Shown: positions 37,023 to 46,553, counted from the first letter of the stretch. The stretch: 64,000 bases of DNA from Lysinibacillus sp. SGAir0095 (GCF_005491425.1 NZ_CP028083.1:2876001-2940000), one strand, 5' to 3'. Notes: a model not told the origin generated them from the letters alone. Program-made: numbers and translations.

Positions 37023-37886
37023 TTAAAATTGTATTTTTGCTTCTTTTCCGCGCTTCAATGAATCCATAATCTCTTTGCCATCTTGACCCCATTGAAGCAT
37101 TCGGAAGTATGCATCATGGTAGAATATAAATTTATATTCATTTGCCAAAGCTTCTTTTAAGATTTTTTCTTTAGCAAATACACTTGTCATCGGATAATCA
37201 TCATAGGCTAATACCCATAATGGATTTTGATGTGCATGTGTCGGCATAATATCCGCCATATGCAGCATCGTTTCACCTTGTTGAGTCAATTTAACGATTG
37301 CATGTCCATCGCTATGCCCGCCAGTGTGAATCATCTCAATTCCAGGTGCTAGCATAATCTGCCCCTCAAACGTCTCTACAAGGTGCTGTACTGGCTCCCA
37401 ATTTTCCTTCCAATAAGTATTTTTAGAACGAATATTAGGATTTCGCATTTCATCCCATTCGATTTGAGTAGTATAGATTTTTGCATTAGGGAACGTAGGG
37501 ACTAATTCTTCCCCTTCCCAGCGTGTAAGACCACCTGCATGGTCAAAATGTAAATGTGTCATGAGAATCGCATCAATATCCGAAGCAGTAAGTTCTAATT
37601 CTTGTAAACTCTCAAGAATTGTTGACTCTTCTGTTACGCCAAAATTCCGCAACTGTTTTTCAGTCAACTTATTAAAGCCTACACCACTATCAATTAAATA
37701 GTTTTTCCCTTCGTATTGAATTAAAATTGGCTCACATGCCAATTCGATTTGATTTTTCTCATTTACGGGATATTTACGTGACCATAGTGGTTTCGGCACT
37801 ACCCCGAACATTGCTCCGCCATCTAATGAAGTGACGCCCCCATCGAGCCATGTTAATGTCATATTGTGAAATTGAAGCTGATCCAT
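37023..37886 (-). CDS. ytnP: Metallo-beta-lactamase fold hydrolase YtnP (lactonase-like)
   Basis: This 287-residue protein has the zinc motif HLHFDH (His111, His113, Asp115, His116) followed by the later metal-binding HTGGHSDGH and ADIMPTHAH segments. B. subtilis YtnP at the same locus is reported as a lactonase that inactivates signalling lactones, so a quorum-quenching or detoxifying hydrolase is likely. The substrate here is inference. No signal peptide is seen. Start ATG follows AAGGGGGAGAAATGG. Confidence 0.9.
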   Translation of the reverse strand: MDQLQFHNMTLTWLDGGVTSLDGGAMFGVVPKPLWSRKYPVNEKNQIELACEPILIQYEGKNYLIDSGVGFNKLTEKQLRNFGVTEESTILESLQELELTASDIDAILMTHLHFDHAGGLTRWEGEELVPTFPNAKIYTTQIEWDEMRNPNIRSKNTYWKENWEPVQHLVETFEGQIMLAPGIEMIHTGGHSDGHAIVKLTQQGETMLHMADIMPTHAHQNPLWVLAYDDYPMTSVFAKEKILKEALANEYKFIFYHDAYFRMLQWGQDGKEIMDSLKRGKEAKIQF

Positions 37887-38073
37887 CCATTTCTCCCCCT
37901 TAAATTTTCGTTCGAATATTCAGACTCCAGATTGTAGACAGTGATGAATATTGTAATATCCATCACGAATCCAAGCTAATTGTTTTTACCGTTGTAAATA
38001 ACAGTAAATGTGCGACTGTCGCAAGCTTTCGTCGCAAAGTTACTTCCATAGTAAAACACACTCTATTGTATAT

Positions 38074-38724
38074 TTACTTAGCTGATAAAAATTGTGATTC
38101 TAATCTATAAATCGGTTGGCCCTTGGCTGAGAATTTTTCTTCGTACTCTGTCATAATATTGTCTTCTGGCATATTTGCATGTAAGTCGAGCGAAACGTAT
38201 TTTAATAACAGTCCATATTCAGACATACTGACTAATGAGTATTCAAACAATCCGCGGTTATCGGTTTTAAAGTGAATCTCCCCATTATCAATAAGAATCG
38301 ACTCATATAGTTTCAAGAAGCCTCCATGTGTTAAACGGCGCTTCGCATGACGTGTCTTTGGCCAAGGATCTGAGAAATTTAAGTAAACTCGACTCACATC
38401 TCCTTTTGTAAAGTACTTGTCTAAATCTGCCCCATTTACTTTCAATAATCTTAAATTTGGCGGCGTATTGGCTTCTATCACTTTTTCTAGAGCAACAACG
38501 ATAACACTTGTATATAATTCAATCCCTATATAGTTAATATTTGGATTCGCTAGTGCCATTCCTGTAACAAATTGCCCTTTCCCTGTCCCCACTTCTATAT
38601 GGATCGGCTGATCATTTCCAAAAATACGCTGCCAATTCCCTTTGTATTCTTCTGGATTTGGAATAATTACTTCCGGATGACTCGCAATATATTCTTCTGC
38701 CCATGGTTTATTTCTTAATCTCAA
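38074..38724 (-). CDS. trmB: tRNA (guanine-N7)-methyltransferase
   Basis: TrmB makes m7G46 in the tRNA variable loop using SAM. The 216-residue protein starts [13 protein letters not shown], has the SAM-binding [14 protein letters not shown] (42-55) and the substrate-binding [17 protein letters not shown] motif (about 115-131), and ends with the conserved TEYEEKF region. Length is normal. In the 187-bp gap to ytnP there are two hairpins (37940-37966 and 38012-38036) without clear T runs; the ytzH gene of B. subtilis is absent there. Confidence 0.97.
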   Translation of the reverse strand: MRLRNKPWAEEYIASHPEVIIPNPEEYKGNWQRIFGNDQPIHIEVGTGKGQFVTGMALANPNINYIGIELYTSVIVVALEKVIEANTPPNLRLLKVNGADLDKYFTKGDVSRVYLNFSDPWPKTRHAKRRLTHGGFLKLYESILIDNGEIHFKTDNRGLFEYSLVSMSEYGLLLKYVSLDLHANMPEDNIMTEYEEKFSAKGQPIYRLESQFLSAK

Positions 38725-38822
38725 TGCTTAATCCTCATTTCTAGTTGTTCTTGACAAATACCTTTTTATTTTCAAATCTTTTTGTCATTATAGCTTATTT
38801 TTATTATATTTACATCGGTATG

Positions 38823-39758
38823 CTATTTTTTGTTTATCATATTCCAGCATTTTTTCTTTACATTAAAGACTAGCTTTGAGTCCTTTTTCGTTATACCTAA
38901 TACTTCCCCATCCGCATGGCAGGGCAACTCGTCATTTATGTATATTGCGAATTGTTCTCCTTGTACTTGAACAAACTCTTTTAACTTAGTATGAGTTCCG
39001 AAAAAGACCGTGATAAACATCAGTAATAGTTTTAACCTAGAAAGATTGTAAACAATCGATAATTCGAGCAGTCCATCATTAGGAACGGACTTAGGCGAAA
39101 TCTTCATTCCTCCACCAAAATAAGGTTGGTTTGAAACCGTTACAAACCAGACATTTTCATACGTTCTTTGTAGTCCATCCTGTTCTACTCGTATCTCAAA
39201 CAATTTAAAGGTAACTAAACCTCTTAAAACATAAAACATATAGCTTAGTTTTCCAAATCCTATTTTGTTCAATCTTTTTTTTAACTTAGAATGATTTACT
39301 GAAGCAGCAACAAAGGCATCAAAACCAATTCCAGAATTATTAACAAATCGGATATCTTCCTTGTTCCATGTAACATTCCCACAATCATATGCTTTAAATT
39401 CATGGTTCTCTTCGTTGAAGTAATGATCGATCTCTTGTGCAGTTTGAAAAGAGGTAAAGCTCCTCGAAAAATCATTGCCTGAACCTGCACCAACAGCTCC
39501 AATAGATACATTGGGATAATCTTGCACACCATTCACTACCTCGTGAATCGTTCCATCTCCGCCAATTGCAATAATTGAGTATGTTTCTTCTGAACTACCC
39601 GCTTTTTGTGCAATTTGTTCTGCAATTTCACTACCATGTCCTTTGTATTTTGTTAGGTGGTGAGCATATGGACTCTTTAATTCATTTTCGAGATTTTTCC
39701 AGACGCGCTTACCTTTTCCATTTCCCGCTCGCTCATTAATGATAAAGTGCAATTTCAC
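38823..39758 (-). CDS. ytlR: Diacylglycerol kinase-family lipid kinase
   Basis: This 311-residue protein belongs to the DAGK catalytic-domain family (DgkB/YegS/YtlR type), which phosphorylates lipids such as diacylglycerol. The start IINERAGNGKGKRVWKNLE and the nucleotide-binding IAIGGDGTIHEVVNG and GAVGAGSGNDFSRS motifs are clear; NDELPCHADGE lies near the C terminus. Its position near trmB matches B. subtilis ytlR. It starts 8 bp after the NERD-like gene, so the two form an operon. The actual lipid is unknown. Confidence 0.88.
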   Translation of the reverse strand: MKLHFIINERAGNGKGKRVWKNLENELKSPYAHHLTKYKGHGSEIAEQIAQKAGSSEETYSIIAIGGDGTIHEVVNGVQDYPNVSIGAVGAGSGNDFSRSFTSFQTAQEIDHYFNEENHEFKAYDCGNVTWNKEDIRFVNNSGIGFDAFVAASVNHSKLKKRLNKIGFGKLSYMFYVLRGLVTFKLFEIRVEQDGLQRTYENVWFVTVSNQPYFGGGMKISPKSVPNDGLLELSIVYNLSRLKLLLMFITVFFGTHTKLKEFVQVQGEQFAIYINDELPCHADGEVLGITKKDSKLVFNVKKKCWNMINKK

Positions 39759-39766
39759 CTTTTTCG

Positions 39767-40759
39767 TTACTCCTGTTCCTTTTCAACGTTCCATATATCC
39801 CGATTAAAAGACGTTGTTTGTACCATCTGTAATAATACTTTTGCTGCACGAATTTGCATATGTTTCATTGGGGAGGAATAATGTCTTAGCTGCTTCATCC
39901 AGTTTGAGAACTCCCTTTTATCAATAAATTGCACATTAAATACTGTCCCTGGATAATCAAAATAGCCATTTCGAGATAAAAGTACTTTACGGATTGGTAT
40001 CTCTACATCATTTTCAGTAAATATTTTGGAAATAAGCGATTCCATACGATTTAACTGAATTAAAGGATTTAGTATTTTTTGACTTGTTTTACCGAACTTC
40101 TTCGTCCAAAAACGATCTCCTTCTCCAACAAAGACAGCTTGATTTTCTTGCTCCACTACTGTGATACATATACATTCTGTTGGTGTTAGCAGGACGATAT
40201 CAAGCTCAACTGGTGCCTTTTTAACTTTTATGATTGGATAATAGAATACTAAAAAACTATCAGGGAAGCTTTGTAATATGCTGCGAAGTAATGAATCACG
40301 CAAAAATTTTGGATCAACATAAGACTTCTCCCGAATAGTTGAGCTTGCCCATTTTATTTGAAAATGGAAAAACTGATCTAAAAATACTTTCTTAAGTTCT
40401 TCTATCGTATTTGGTTTATATATAATATTGGGCTCGAAAAACAGCGTTGACTCTTCTTCAGGTATCTCATCTTCATGATTTATAAGTTCATTTGTTATCT
40501 CTACCTCTTCTAATTCATCCATTTGTTTTGCATTTTTTTTTATTTTAAATTTATCAAAAAAGGAAATTGTTTTTTTACTTTCCTTTACATCTTCTTGTTC
40601 TTGCATTTGTTCCCACGGTGGAAGTTCTTCTCCAGATACCCATTGCTGTTTAACTCGATCCCATTGTATTTTCTTTAAACGGACAAACTGGGTTGGATAT
40701 CTCGATAAATCTATTTGATATCTCGAAATATAATCTTGAAGTTTTACTAATTGAGCCAA
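39767..40759 (-). CDS. NERD-like nuclease-related protein, uncharacterised
   Basis: This 330-residue protein has a charged middle segment (about 60-110) and a C-terminal half resembling the NERD (nuclease-related) fold: LRDSLLRSILQSFPDSFLVFYYPI, then VELDIVLLTPTECICITVVEQ, in which the Asp and following Glu fit a PD-(D/E)xK-like core. That is a fold guess from spacing, not proof of nuclease activity. The TTG at 40759 is preferred because AAAAAGGAG lies 8 nt upstream; a GTG at 40768 overlaps it. Operon with the downstream lipid kinase gene. No signal peptide. Confidence 0.65.
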   Translation of the reverse strand: MAQLVKLQDYISRYQIDLSRYPTQFVRLKKIQWDRVKQQWVSGEELPPWEQMQEQEDVKESKKTISFFDKFKIKKNAKQMDELEEVEITNELINHEDEIPEEESTLFFEPNIIYKPNTIEELKKVFLDQFFHFQIKWASSTIREKSYVDPKFLRDSLLRSILQSFPDSFLVFYYPIIKVKKAPVELDIVLLTPTECICITVVEQENQAVFVGEGDRFWTKKFGKTSQKILNPLIQLNRMESLISKIFTENDVEIPIRKVLLSRNGYFDYPGTVFNVQFIDKREFSNWMKQLRHYSSPMKHMQIRAAKVLLQMVQTTSFNRDIWNVEKEQE

Positions 40760-40903
40760 ACAAAACACTCCTTTTTGTCAATCATGCTCTTGCTACGTCA
40801 CCTACGTGTCGATTGCGGACTCATTTTTAAAACATAATTTAACCGTTGTACTAATTACTCAAATTTTGTTGCTGCATCATAACAATTTTACATGACGATG
40901 TAT

Positions 40904-40939
40904 AAAAAAAATAGTGGATAGATGTTATCCTACCCACTA
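40904..40939 (-). terminator. dat terminator
   Basis: On the minus strand a TAGTGGGTAG/CTATCCACTA-type stem (about 40912-40938) is followed by eight T. It lies after the dat stop codon. Confidence 0.85.
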
Positions 40940-40962
40940 ATTATAAGACTATTTATGTCCAA

Positions 40963-41817
40963 TTAAATTGTAGTACTAGCAACAGGGAGTTTCGTTTCAA
41001 ATTGTTTTTGAAGCTTGCGCGTCCACTCACCGATTACTCCACCATTAATGGCACATCCATCAACTTCAATAACAGGAGTAATTTCTGAAGTTGTTGAAGA
41101 AACGAATATTTCATCCATTTGCAGAGCTTCCTTCTTTGTAAATGATTCCTCTTCTACAGGAAGTCCAATTTCATTTGCACATGTTAAAACAACACCGCGT
41201 GTAATTCCGCTCAGTATATAATTGTCGGCAGGATGTGTATATAATACACCATCTTTAATACCGAATACATTTGTTGAAGAACCTTCTGTAATTGTATCTC
41301 CACGATGTAAGATTGCTTCATAACTGCCTTTTTCATGTGCTTCTTGCTTCGCTAATACCGCTCCTAGTAAATTAAGAGATTTAATATCACAGCGCAACCA
41401 ACGGATATCTTCTGCAAATGTTGCTTTTACTCCATTTTTCCCATTTTCGATAGAGCGTGGTGCTTCTTTTACATTTCCAGTTAATACTGGAACCGCATCG
41501 CTACCTGGGAATAGGTGATTACGAGGAGATGTACCACGTGTTATTTGAAAATATAGATTCCCAGTTTTTAATTCATTTGCTTCAACTAATTCATGCAATA
41601 ATTGATGTAGCTTATGTTTTGTATAAGGTATCGTCAATTTAATTTTTTCTGCACTGACATAGAACCGGTCGATATGCTCTGTAGCAGTAAACATTTCACC
41701 ATCATATACTTTAATAACTTCATAAACGCCATCACCAAATTGATAGCCTCTATCTTCTTTGTTAATTGAAACTTGTTGATCATCCACAATCTTGTCATTC
41801 CATAAAGTGTAGCTCAT
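40963..41817 (-). CDS. dat: D-amino-acid (D-alanine) aminotransferase
   Basis: Dat is a class IV PLP aminotransferase that interconverts D-alanine and D-glutamate with their keto acids, supplying peptidoglycan precursors. The 284-residue protein shows EDRGYQFGDGVYEVIKVYDG near the start, the PLP Lys in CDIKSLNLL (about residue 145) and GSSTNVFGIKDGVLYTHP near the phosphate site. The ATG at 41817 follows AAAGGATTG; a TTG-type start three codons upstream lacks spacing. It lies 20 bp after pepV on the same strand, a pairing also found in other Bacillota. Confidence 0.94.
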   Translation of the reverse strand: MSYTLWNDKIVDDQQVSINKEDRGYQFGDGVYEVIKVYDGEMFTATEHIDRFYVSAEKIKLTIPYTKHKLHQLLHELVEANELKTGNLYFQITRGTSPRNHLFPGSDAVPVLTGNVKEAPRSIENGKNGVKATFAEDIRWLRCDIKSLNLLGAVLAKQEAHEKGSYEAILHRGDTITEGSSTNVFGIKDGVLYTHPADNYILSGITRGVVLTCANEIGLPVEEESFTKKEALQMDEIFVSSTTSEITPVIEVDGCAINGGVIGEWTRKLQKQFETKLPVASTTI

Positions 41818-41837
41818 ACAAATCAATCCTTTTATCT

Positions 41838-43232
41838 TTATTTTTTCCCTGCTAATCGGGTAATAGCTTCTGCATAGATGGCTGCTGCTTTCACCAAATT
41901 CTCAACAACTACAAATTCATCCGCCTGGTGAGCAACATCTGGTTCTCCTGGGAACAGCATACCGAATGCCACACCTTTTTTCATCGTCCTTGCATAAGTT
42001 CCTCCACCAGTAGATAACGGTTTAGAGTTATCCCCAGTATATTTTCTGTACACCTCTAATAAAGTTTGGACAAATTCATCTTCTTCAGGAACATAATGTG
42101 GTGATGAATTAGACGCAACATCAAGTGCAAAACCTAAAGCAGCTACATGCCCAGTAGCTTCTGTTATTTTCTCTTCAAATGGGTAACTAACTGAATATCG
42201 CATACTCACTTGAACATGGCCACCACGTTTTTGATGGAATAATACAACACCTGGATTTAATGTTGTATGTCCAGACATATCATCGTAGTAATCCAGCTTA
42301 ATATTATTTCCATAATGATCCTCATCAAATGTATTGACCATAAATGAAACAAATTCAAGACTCGCTTTCGTCGTCACTTCAGTTTGAAGGAATTTTGATA
42401 ACAATACAGCTGCATTTCTTCCCTTTTCAGGTTCCATTGCATGGGCAGCTTTCCCTTTCATAGTTATTATATATCGACCGTCTTCTTTCGTTAATGTACC
42501 ATCTGTGCTATTTTTTTCTAAAAAAATATTAAAGTTCTCTTCAATTAATGGAGATACATTTTGTATGATTGCGTTTGCTGCATCAGGGACCATATTAGAT
42601 CGTTGTCCCGCTTTGAAAGCAATTATCTGTTCATCATCTTCCACTTTTTCCTTTTGAGAAAAATCTAAGATAGAAATACCCTTCTCTGCATTGATAAGAG
42701 GGAAATCTGCATCTGGAGCAAAACCGATTGTTGGCATTTCTTCTTTCGAGAAATAATGATCAACACATCTGAATCCACTCTCTTCATCCGTTCCTATAAT
42801 CATACGAACACGTTTATCTAATTCAATGCCGCTATCCTTTATCATCTTCATTGCAAGGTAGGCTGCCATCGTTGGACCTTTATCATCAATCGCTCCACGA
42901 CCATACAATTTCCCATCAACCACTTCTCCTTTAAAAGGAGGATAAGTCCAAGAGTCACCAACCGGTACAACATCAACATGACATAAAATACCTAGTAATT
43001 CTTCTCCTGAACCCATTTCAAGATGTCCCGCATAATTATCAAAATTTTTTGCAGTAAATCCTTGCTTTTCTCCTAAAGAAAGCAGGAATTGTAATGCTTT
43101 TAACGGACCTTCACCAAATGGAGCTTGATCATTTGAAGCTTCTTGATCAAGCACACTTTCAATTTGGATCAACTGTTGTAATTCTGAAACTAGCTCTTCT
43201 CTTCTAGATTCCGCTAATTTTATCCAATCCAT
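41838..43232 (-). CDS. pepV: Dipeptidase PepV (M20 family)
   Basis: PepV is a cytosolic zinc dipeptidase. The 464-residue protein shows the M20 metal motifs LGILCHVDVVPVGDSW (about 79-94) and GRGAIDDKGPTMAAYLA (about 112-128), the catalytic TDEESGFR, and the C-terminal STGGGTYARTM. The ATG at 43232 was chosen because AGAGGTGGTAAAA precedes it; a start 63 bp upstream has no ribosome binding site. It is the first gene of pepV-dat. Confidence 0.95.
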   Translation of the reverse strand: MDWIKLAESRREELVSELQQLIQIESVLDQEASNDQAPFGEGPLKALQFLLSLGEKQGFTAKNFDNYAGHLEMGSGEELLGILCHVDVVPVGDSWTYPPFKGEVVDGKLYGRGAIDDKGPTMAAYLAMKMIKDSGIELDKRVRMIIGTDEESGFRCVDHYFSKEEMPTIGFAPDADFPLINAEKGISILDFSQKEKVEDDEQIIAFKAGQRSNMVPDAANAIIQNVSPLIEENFNIFLEKNSTDGTLTKEDGRYIITMKGKAAHAMEPEKGRNAAVLLSKFLQTEVTTKASLEFVSFMVNTFDEDHYGNNIKLDYYDDMSGHTTLNPGVVLFHQKRGGHVQVSMRYSVSYPFEEKITEATGHVAALGFALDVASNSSPHYVPEEDEFVQTLLEVYRKYTGDNSKPLSTGGGTYARTMKKGVAFGMLFPGEPDVAHQADEFVVVENLVKAAAIYAEAITRLAGKK

Positions 43233-43548
43233 TTTTACCACCTCTTTACTTAATACCGACCATTTTACTCTTTCTAAAAGAAAGTACAAGCACAATTGTC
43301 ATATTAAAGCTTTCTTTTTCGTATTATCGAAGTATAGACATATTGTAAAAATTGTATTAATTAACTGAGAATTATGGAAAAATTAATAGATTGCTGTTAT
43401 AATGTCTTTGTCACAGAAAAACACTTGACAAATAAAATATATAAAGGGGATGTCTAAGGCAGAAATTTAATTAGCCTGGTGCCTCTGCACTGATGTCGTC
43501 CGCTAGTCTTTGCCATGAGAATTAAGATCGAAGGAGTGGTTCATTTTT
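43233..43548. other. Divergent pepV/ytzE intergenic region
   Basis: The 316-bp gap contains an extended -10 for ytzE (TGT then TATAAT, 43398-43403), giving a leader of about 140 nt, and a perfect TTGACA at 43425-43430 that lacks a suitably spaced -10. The leader contains AAGGCAG and a distant TTTGCC but no terminator. No ORF was recognised. Confidence 0.4.
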
Positions 43549-43770
43549 ATGAAACCAACTACTGACAGAATGCTTAATCGTATTAAAGACGTGTACATGT
43601 TTATCCTTGATAGAGGAACAGTATCTACACAGGATTTAGTCGAAGAGTTCAATATCACTCCTCGCACCATTCAAAGAGATTTGAATGTGTTAGCCTTTAA
43701 TGACTTGGTAACGAGCCCAAGTCGAGGCAAATGGACAACGACGAAGAAAAAAGTTAAATTATCATCTTAG
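43549..43770 (+). CDS. ytzE: DeoR-type HTH protein YtzE
   Basis: This 73-residue protein is little more than a winged helix-turn-helix: LDRGTVSTQDLVEEFNITPRTIQRDLNVLAFNDLV (about 22-56) is a DeoR-type DNA-binding domain without a sensor domain. Length and place next to pepV and ytzG match B. subtilis YtzE. The ATG follows GAAGGAGTGG. It is probably a DNA-binding regulator, but no target is known and no operator is obvious nearby. The transcript appears to end at the 43982-44018 terminator. Confidence 0.88.
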   Translation: MKPTTDRMLNRIKDVYMFILDRGTVSTQDLVEEFNITPRTIQRDLNVLAFNDLVTSPSRGKWTTTKKKVKLSS

Positions 43771-43896
43771 ATAGAATGCAACAAATTCCGCTGATTCAAT
43801 CATGAGGAAGGTTTGCTGTACAACACTTCTTTAGTAATTTCCACCTCTAGCTTATGCGAACTGTTGCTGACTCACGATTAGTAACATAATATATTT

Positions 43897-43981
43897 GAAA
43901 AACACAACTCGACCAAATTAAGCCGAGTTGATGCCTTAACTTATGCGGATATCCTTAAAATCTTTTAAACTCCTATCCGCA
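43897..43981 (+). repeat. Structured intergenic repeat, copy 2
   Basis: This 85-nt copy matches the one at 21321-21401. Hairpin 1 is AACTCG (43906-43911) with CGAGTT (43924-43929); hairpin 2 is TGCGGATA (43944-43951) with TATCCGCA (43974-43981). It lies in the 3' region of ytzE, directly before a bidirectional terminator. The 43771-43896 stretch before it holds nothing recognised. Confidence 0.7.
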
Positions 43982-44018
43982 AAAAAAGAATGACCTTTCG
44001 TCGGGGTCATTCTTTTTT
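43982..44018. terminator. Bidirectional terminator between ytzE and ytzG
   Basis: AAAAAAGAATGACC (43982-43995) and GGTCATTCTTTTTT (44005-44018) form a 14-bp perfect stem with A and T runs on both sides. Confidence 0.93.
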
Positions 44019-44033
44019 GAATTCAATATTTGC

Positions 44034-44741
44034 TTATTTTACTAAACTTTTCAGCTCTTCATCAGTTAACTCCCGGTAGTCTCCAAGATTAAGTGACTCA
44101 TCAAGCTTTAAGCTTCCCATTGATAACCGTTTCAAGTAAGTTACTTTCTTCCCAACCGATTCAAACATCCTTTTTACTTGATGGAACTTCCCTTCCTGAA
44201 TTGTCAGCTCAATTTCCGACCTTGGACCAGAGCTTAAAATAACAAGTTCTCCCGGCTTTGTTACATACCCATCATCTAATTCCACACCTTGTTTAAATGC
44301 TTCAATATCTGATTCAGTAACTTCCCCCTCTATTTTTGCATAATAGGTTTTTGGCACATGTTTTTTCGGCGATAAAAGATTATGTGCTAATTGACCATCA
44401 TTAGTTATCAACAACAAGCCTTCTGTATCTTTATCTAACCTACCTACTGGAAAAGGCTTAAAATGCTGTGCTAACGGATCTAATAGGTCAATAACCGTTT
44501 TGTCTATGTGATCTTCTGTTGCAGATATAACTCCAGGTGGTTTATTCATCATAAGGTAGATAAATTCCGTATACTCTACTCTTTCACCAAAAACACTCAC
44601 TTCTTGTATATCTGGATTCACGTGCAAGGAAGAATCTTTTACAATCTCTCCATCCACAGTTACACCCTTTTGCTTTAACAATTGTTTAACTTCTTTACGG
44701 GTCCCATAACCCATATTTGCTAATAATTTATCTAACCGCAC
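44034..44741 (-). CDS. ytzG: 16S rRNA pseudouridine synthase (RsuA family, YtzG)
   Basis: This enzyme isomerises a uridine in 16S rRNA, by family most likely U516. The 235-residue protein has an N-terminal S4 domain (1-60, MRLDKLLANMGYGTRKEVKQLL) and the RsuA-type catalytic domain with MNKPPGVISAT and the catalytic Asp in PVGRLDKDTEGLLLITND. It ends a two-gene unit with ytgP, whose stop codon lies 15 bp upstream, as in B. subtilis. The exact target site is inferred. Confidence 0.93.
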   Translation of the reverse strand: MRLDKLLANMGYGTRKEVKQLLKQKGVTVDGEIVKDSSLHVNPDIQEVSVFGERVEYTEFIYLMMNKPPGVISATEDHIDKTVIDLLDPLAQHFKPFPVGRLDKDTEGLLLITNDGQLAHNLLSPKKHVPKTYYAKIEGEVTESDIEAFKQGVELDDGYVTKPGELVILSSGPRSEIELTIQEGKFHQVKRMFESVGKKVTYLKRLSMGSLKLDESLNLGDYRELTDEELKSLVK

Positions 44742-44756
44742 TCGACTAGACTCCTC

Positions 44757-46367
44757 CTACTTAAATCCTAGTTTGTTTGCTATTTTTGTAATACGTCCAC
44801 CCAAAAGTTTTTGTGCAAGCTTTAATCGGAATGCAAGATAACCATAAACGATAGCTCCTACACCTACTGAAACAAGCAAATAAAGTGCTTCAAGTAATTT
44901 GTTTGTAGGTACTGCGAATGAATATAGTAATTTATTTATAATTAAAACTGAAACTGACATCAGTAAAGTTAGAATACAGATTAAGATAATTCGTCTAATT
45001 ACTAATTTCGAATTATAGTGCAATACTTTATGAATAACCCCTATATTGATGGCAATTGTCACTCCATAACCGATCGCGGTAGCCAGAAGTGCTCCATCGA
45101 CTTCCATTAATTTAATAAGAGGCGTATTCAACATTAGTTTCACTAATATCCCAGTTAATAAACTGAAAATAATCCATTTTTGATAATCGATTCCTTGAAG
45201 AATCGCTGCTGTAACCGAGAATAGTGCAAAAAGAATGGCTAATGGTGCATAATGTGCCAGTACTTCTGCGCCCATTTCACTTTGTTCATATAAAACGTGG
45301 TAGATACCCGGCGCTAATAAAGTAATCCCGATACTTGCTGGGATAGTTATAAATAACAGTATTTGATAGGTCTTATCTAACTCGCCTCGAAGTGTGTCAA
45401 AGGCTCCTAATGTGTAATGCTTCGTGATTGTTGGTATTAGAGCCATAGAAAATCCTGTTGCAAGCATTACAGGAATAATGACAATTTTTTGTGTCGTAAA
45501 ATTCAACATTGTTAAATAATCATCCGTTACATTAGCTAATCCAATTGAAACCATGGCACTATTAAAAGTTAACATATCTACCAACTGGAATAACGAGCTT
45601 GCCATTCCAACAAAAACAAACGGAATAGAGTACTTAATTATTTCTTTATAAATAGCTTTATACGATAGTTCCCCAGAAGATACACTATTTTCACGCAGTA
45701 GATTAAATTCTGGGCTTAATTTTTTCCAATAGAAGTATAAAACCACTAATCCACCAATAGCACCTACGAAAGCTGCAAATACTGCAAATTTAACCGCAGT
45801 TTCTGGTTTACCATGCAATAGTATAACCACCACAAAGGAACCACCAAGCAAAACAACGATACGCACGATTTGCTCTATTAATTGTGAAACGGAAGTCGGC
45901 ATATAGTGACTGTATCCTTGGAAGAATCCTCTAATTAAACTCATAATCGGAACGGCCAATAATGCATAACTTACCCATCGGATTGCTGAAGCAATTTGAT
46001 CGACTGTATAAATTTGCTCTTCATCTTTGATAACAACACTCGCTATAGGCGTAGCCAGTAAATTTAATATAATAAATGAAATGATACCTGTAATAATCAT
46101 TACAAGGATTCCAGATTTAAAAAGTTTCCTTCCAGCCTCATAGTCATTTATAGAATTATATTTAGAAACAAATTTTGAAACACCAAGAGGTAACCCTGAA
46201 ATCGCAACGGATAGCATAATGTTGTACGGAATATATGCATATTGGTATAATCCAACATTATCTTTCCCTACAATTGAATAAAAAGGGAAAACATAAACCA
46301 ACCCAAGAACTTTTGATAAAAACAATCCAACTGTTAATATCGCCGTTCCTTTCATTAATGATGACAT
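44757..46367 (-). CDS. ytgP: MATE/MVF-family polysaccharide exporter YtgP (MurJ-type)
   Basis: This 536-residue membrane protein with about 14 predicted membrane segments belongs to the MOP/MVF flippase superfamily. The start MKGTAILTVGLFLSKVLGLVYVFPFYSIVG and the segment ISGLPLGVSKFVSKYN are typical. B. subtilis YtgP can replace MurJ as lipid II flippase, so export of the lipid-linked peptidoglycan precursor is the likely role. Assignment among the several YtgP/SpoVB/YkvU paralogues rests on adjacency to ytzG and ytzE. Divergent from ytfP. Confidence 0.9.
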   Translation of the reverse strand: MSSLMKGTAILTVGLFLSKVLGLVYVFPFYSIVGKDNVGLYQYAYIPYNIMLSVAISGLPLGVSKFVSKYNSINDYEAGRKLFKSGILVMIITGIISFIILNLLATPIASVVIKDEEQIYTVDQIASAIRWVSYALLAVPIMSLIRGFFQGYSHYMPTSVSQLIEQIVRIVVLLGGSFVVVILLHGKPETAVKFAVFAAFVGAIGGLVVLYFYWKKLSPEFNLLRENSVSSGELSYKAIYKEIIKYSIPFVFVGMASSLFQLVDMLTFNSAMVSIGLANVTDDYLTMLNFTTQKIVIIPVMLATGFSMALIPTITKHYTLGAFDTLRGELDKTYQILLFITIPASIGITLLAPGIYHVLYEQSEMGAEVLAHYAPLAILFALFSVTAAILQGIDYQKWIIFSLLTGILVKLMLNTPLIKLMEVDGALLATAIGYGVTIAINIGVIHKVLHYNSKLVIRRIILICILTLLMSVSVLIINKLLYSFAVPTNKLLEALYLLVSVGVGAIVYGYLAFRLKLAQKLLGGRITKIANKLGFK

Positions 46368-46482
46368 AAAAACATCCCAATCCTTATGAAATTGTAAAAT
46401 ATATGTATTAATATATAGTCTTTTTAGAATTACTGTACTAACTAAACTATAACTTTAATGAGCGATCATTAGAAAAATAAAA

Positions 46483-46553
46483 GCCGACTGAAATAGTCGA
46501 CGATTTCAAACAATTATTGTTTCGAAAACGAATCTACATGTTAGTTTACATGT
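46483..46553. other. Cluster of inverted repeats between ytgP and ytfP
   Basis: Within 71 bp there are four small inverted repeats: GCCGACT/AGTCGAC (46483-46501), AAACAAT-t-ATTGTTT (46508-46522), TTCG-aaaa-CGAA (46521-46532) and ACATGT twice (46536-46541, 46548-46553). On the minus strand the first is followed by TTTTATTTTT and looks like a terminator, yet no minus-strand gene lies upstream. The remainder of the 295-bp gap holds a TATAAT (46592-46597) that may serve ytfP. Confidence 0.5.

Noticed and set aside
37940..38036. Two hairpins between ytnP and trmB considered as trmB terminators
   Set aside because: Stems are good (GTGATG and TGCGAC types) but neither has a T run on the strand of trmB, so they are noted only in passing.
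43425..43430. Perfect TTGACA considered as the ytzE -35
   Set aside because: No acceptable -10 lies 16-18 bp downstream; the extended -10 at 43398-43403 is a better candidate.
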